A stretch of DNA of 57,086 nucleotides, from NCBI GenBank assembly GCA_014885115.2, contig WKLE02006687.1:3592-60677 (forward strand), given 5' to 3'. Origin of the DNA: Asterionellopsis glacialis. Its lineage: Eukaryota; Bacillariophyta; Plagiogrammaphyceae; Rhaphoneidales; Asterionellopsidaceae. A program made the translations under genes and the position numbers. The notes under the pieces were generated by a model. The model had not been told where the DNA came from, ran no database searches, and saw only the letters and a list, made by a program, of their open reading frames with translations. Shown in pieces: positions 56,054-57,086 of this stretch; the stretch's first letter is position 1, and every line of letters begins with the position of its first letter.

Positions 56054-57086
56054 TGTTGCGTATTAATCGGATTGTGTAATTTTGAAACAAATCAAGGCTT
56101 ACTCCATATGATGAAAAGAAAAAAGTGTGCGTTACATACACTCTGCTGTGATTCTCTCTTTAAATGTACTAGTCCTAGTACTAGGACCTACCAGGTACCT
56201 TGGTGGAACCTTACCTGTAGGACCGACAACATCGAATAGAAACAGTTAGCGATGATCGTGATTCTACATTGTAGTATTCAAAATTTAACATAATTTGATG
56301 ATTTCACTTATCGTGATTTTACGTCCTTGTTTTCAAAATTTTACATAATTGCTCTGCTCAAGATGATTTCTTTCTGTGTTTCTGTTCTTCCTTGAACTTA
56401 TGGTTGGTCTTGAATGGGTCGTAATTACAAGGATTATCGCCATTTACTACTAACTGTAACTACAATGTCAGAATTGGTCGTGATCATGCCGAATATGAGT
56501 ATTCTCCATGAGAACGATAATTATTATAAAATATTACTGTATGTACGAGTACTCGTCATGAACTAAATACTTGTAGGTATTAATAGCGTCGAATCATAAA
56601 AAACGATCGGCTTCTACTACTGTTTTTACAAACACAGATTACCAGGTACAATTAATAGTCCTCTACCACGCAACATTCAGTTGAAAATAATAGAAATACC
56701 TTTATTTATATGCATACCATGGGGAAGTCATAGTACAGGATCACTCGGAGTACGTTAATAGTTTGGTACTACAGTAATAGAGAATATTATTTTGGAAAAA
56801 ATAAATATGGATCTTTTCATCATATCCTACATGTGCTTGTTCAAGGTGGATGTGCAGGGAATAATAAAATAATGAAATCCACAGAACAAGAAAGACGGAA
56901 TAGGGGATAAATTGAATTCATAACTTGTTCGAGACAATCAGCTTCAGTACCAAGTCCTAAAGGGGAATAATGGATAAATTGTTTGTCAGATGATTGTTGA
57001 AGAACAAGAAACCAAGTTCAGGGCGTTTTTCCGGTCTCGTACTTAGAAAAAATACATTTTTCCGCACGGGTACACGAGGACGTAAA
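56054..57086. other. Upstream spacer at window end
   Basis: 1 kb, AT-rich, with ACTAGGACCTACCAGGTACCTTGG at about 56176-56200 followed by ACCTGTAGGACC. A diverged repeat lies at 56254-56372. No gene seen before the window ends. Confidence 0.5.
56254..56372. repeat. Diverged ~55-bp direct repeat
   Basis: ATCGTGATTCTAC...TCAAAATTTAACATAATT is followed by TCGTGATTTTAC...TCAAAATTTTACATAATT. The two copies are adjacent and imperfect. Confidence 0.6.

Overview
The window is nuclear DNA from a photosynthetic stramenopile, most likely a diatom. Three predicted proteins (FKBP at 19025-19798, lumazine synthase at 50872-51851, methyltransferase at 41925-42923) start with a signal peptide followed by a Phe in an ASAFAP-like context, the entry signal of complex red plastids. 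The FKBP also has a second, twin-arginine lumen signal. Ankyrin and TPR-like families that I recall as expanded in diatoms are present, introns are few, short and GT-AG, and spacers are AT-rich. I cannot name the species. One 41-base assembly gap lies at 38990-39030. I found no rRNA, tRNA, CRISPR array or recognisable transposon.

Layout, left to right: an AT-rich gene-free block (1-3929); a BAR-like protein (3930); a five-exon disordered plus TPR protein (6649-11500); a large unknown protein (11619-14864, minus); a coiled-coil Ser-rich protein (17268); a lumenal FKBP (19025, minus); a Sel1-like membrane protein (20416); an SGNH-like type II membrane protein (23299, minus); prefoldin subunit 5 (26440); an FHA-RING ubiquitin ligase (27386, minus); the spliceosomal WD40 protein PRL1/PLRG1 (29901); a small heat-shock protein with two alpha-crystallin domains (31930, minus); a short unknown protein (33787); an ankyrin protein (37040); an unknown basic protein (39188, minus); two divergent, nearly identical methyltransferase genes in a large inverted repeat (41811-44641); a probable mitochondrial unknown (45037, minus); RUVBL1 (46430); TRM13 (47948, minus); plastid lumazine synthase (50872, minus); a glycerate-dehydrogenase-like oxidoreductase (52387); EMC10 (53507, minus); and a TPR-like protein (55343, minus).

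Genes largely alternate in strand, giving tight convergent 3' ends (80 to about 200 bp in several cases) and divergent pairs with a shared 5' spacer. These are mostly unrelated housekeeping genes and do not form one pathway. The 5' spacers repeatedly carry two palindromic words, CTCTCTAGAGAG and TACCAGGTACCTGGTA, which are the best candidates here for undescribed regulatory elements. The most striking locus is the methyltransferase inverted repeat. Its coding arms differ at about one base while the N-terminal ends are clearly diverged, which suggests recent gene conversion between paralogues with different targeting peptides.

Starts given here are ATG codons. Where an open frame extends upstream only through TTG or GTG, I moved the start to the first suitable ATG. 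Splice junctions were read by eye from GT/AG signals, frame and protein continuity.
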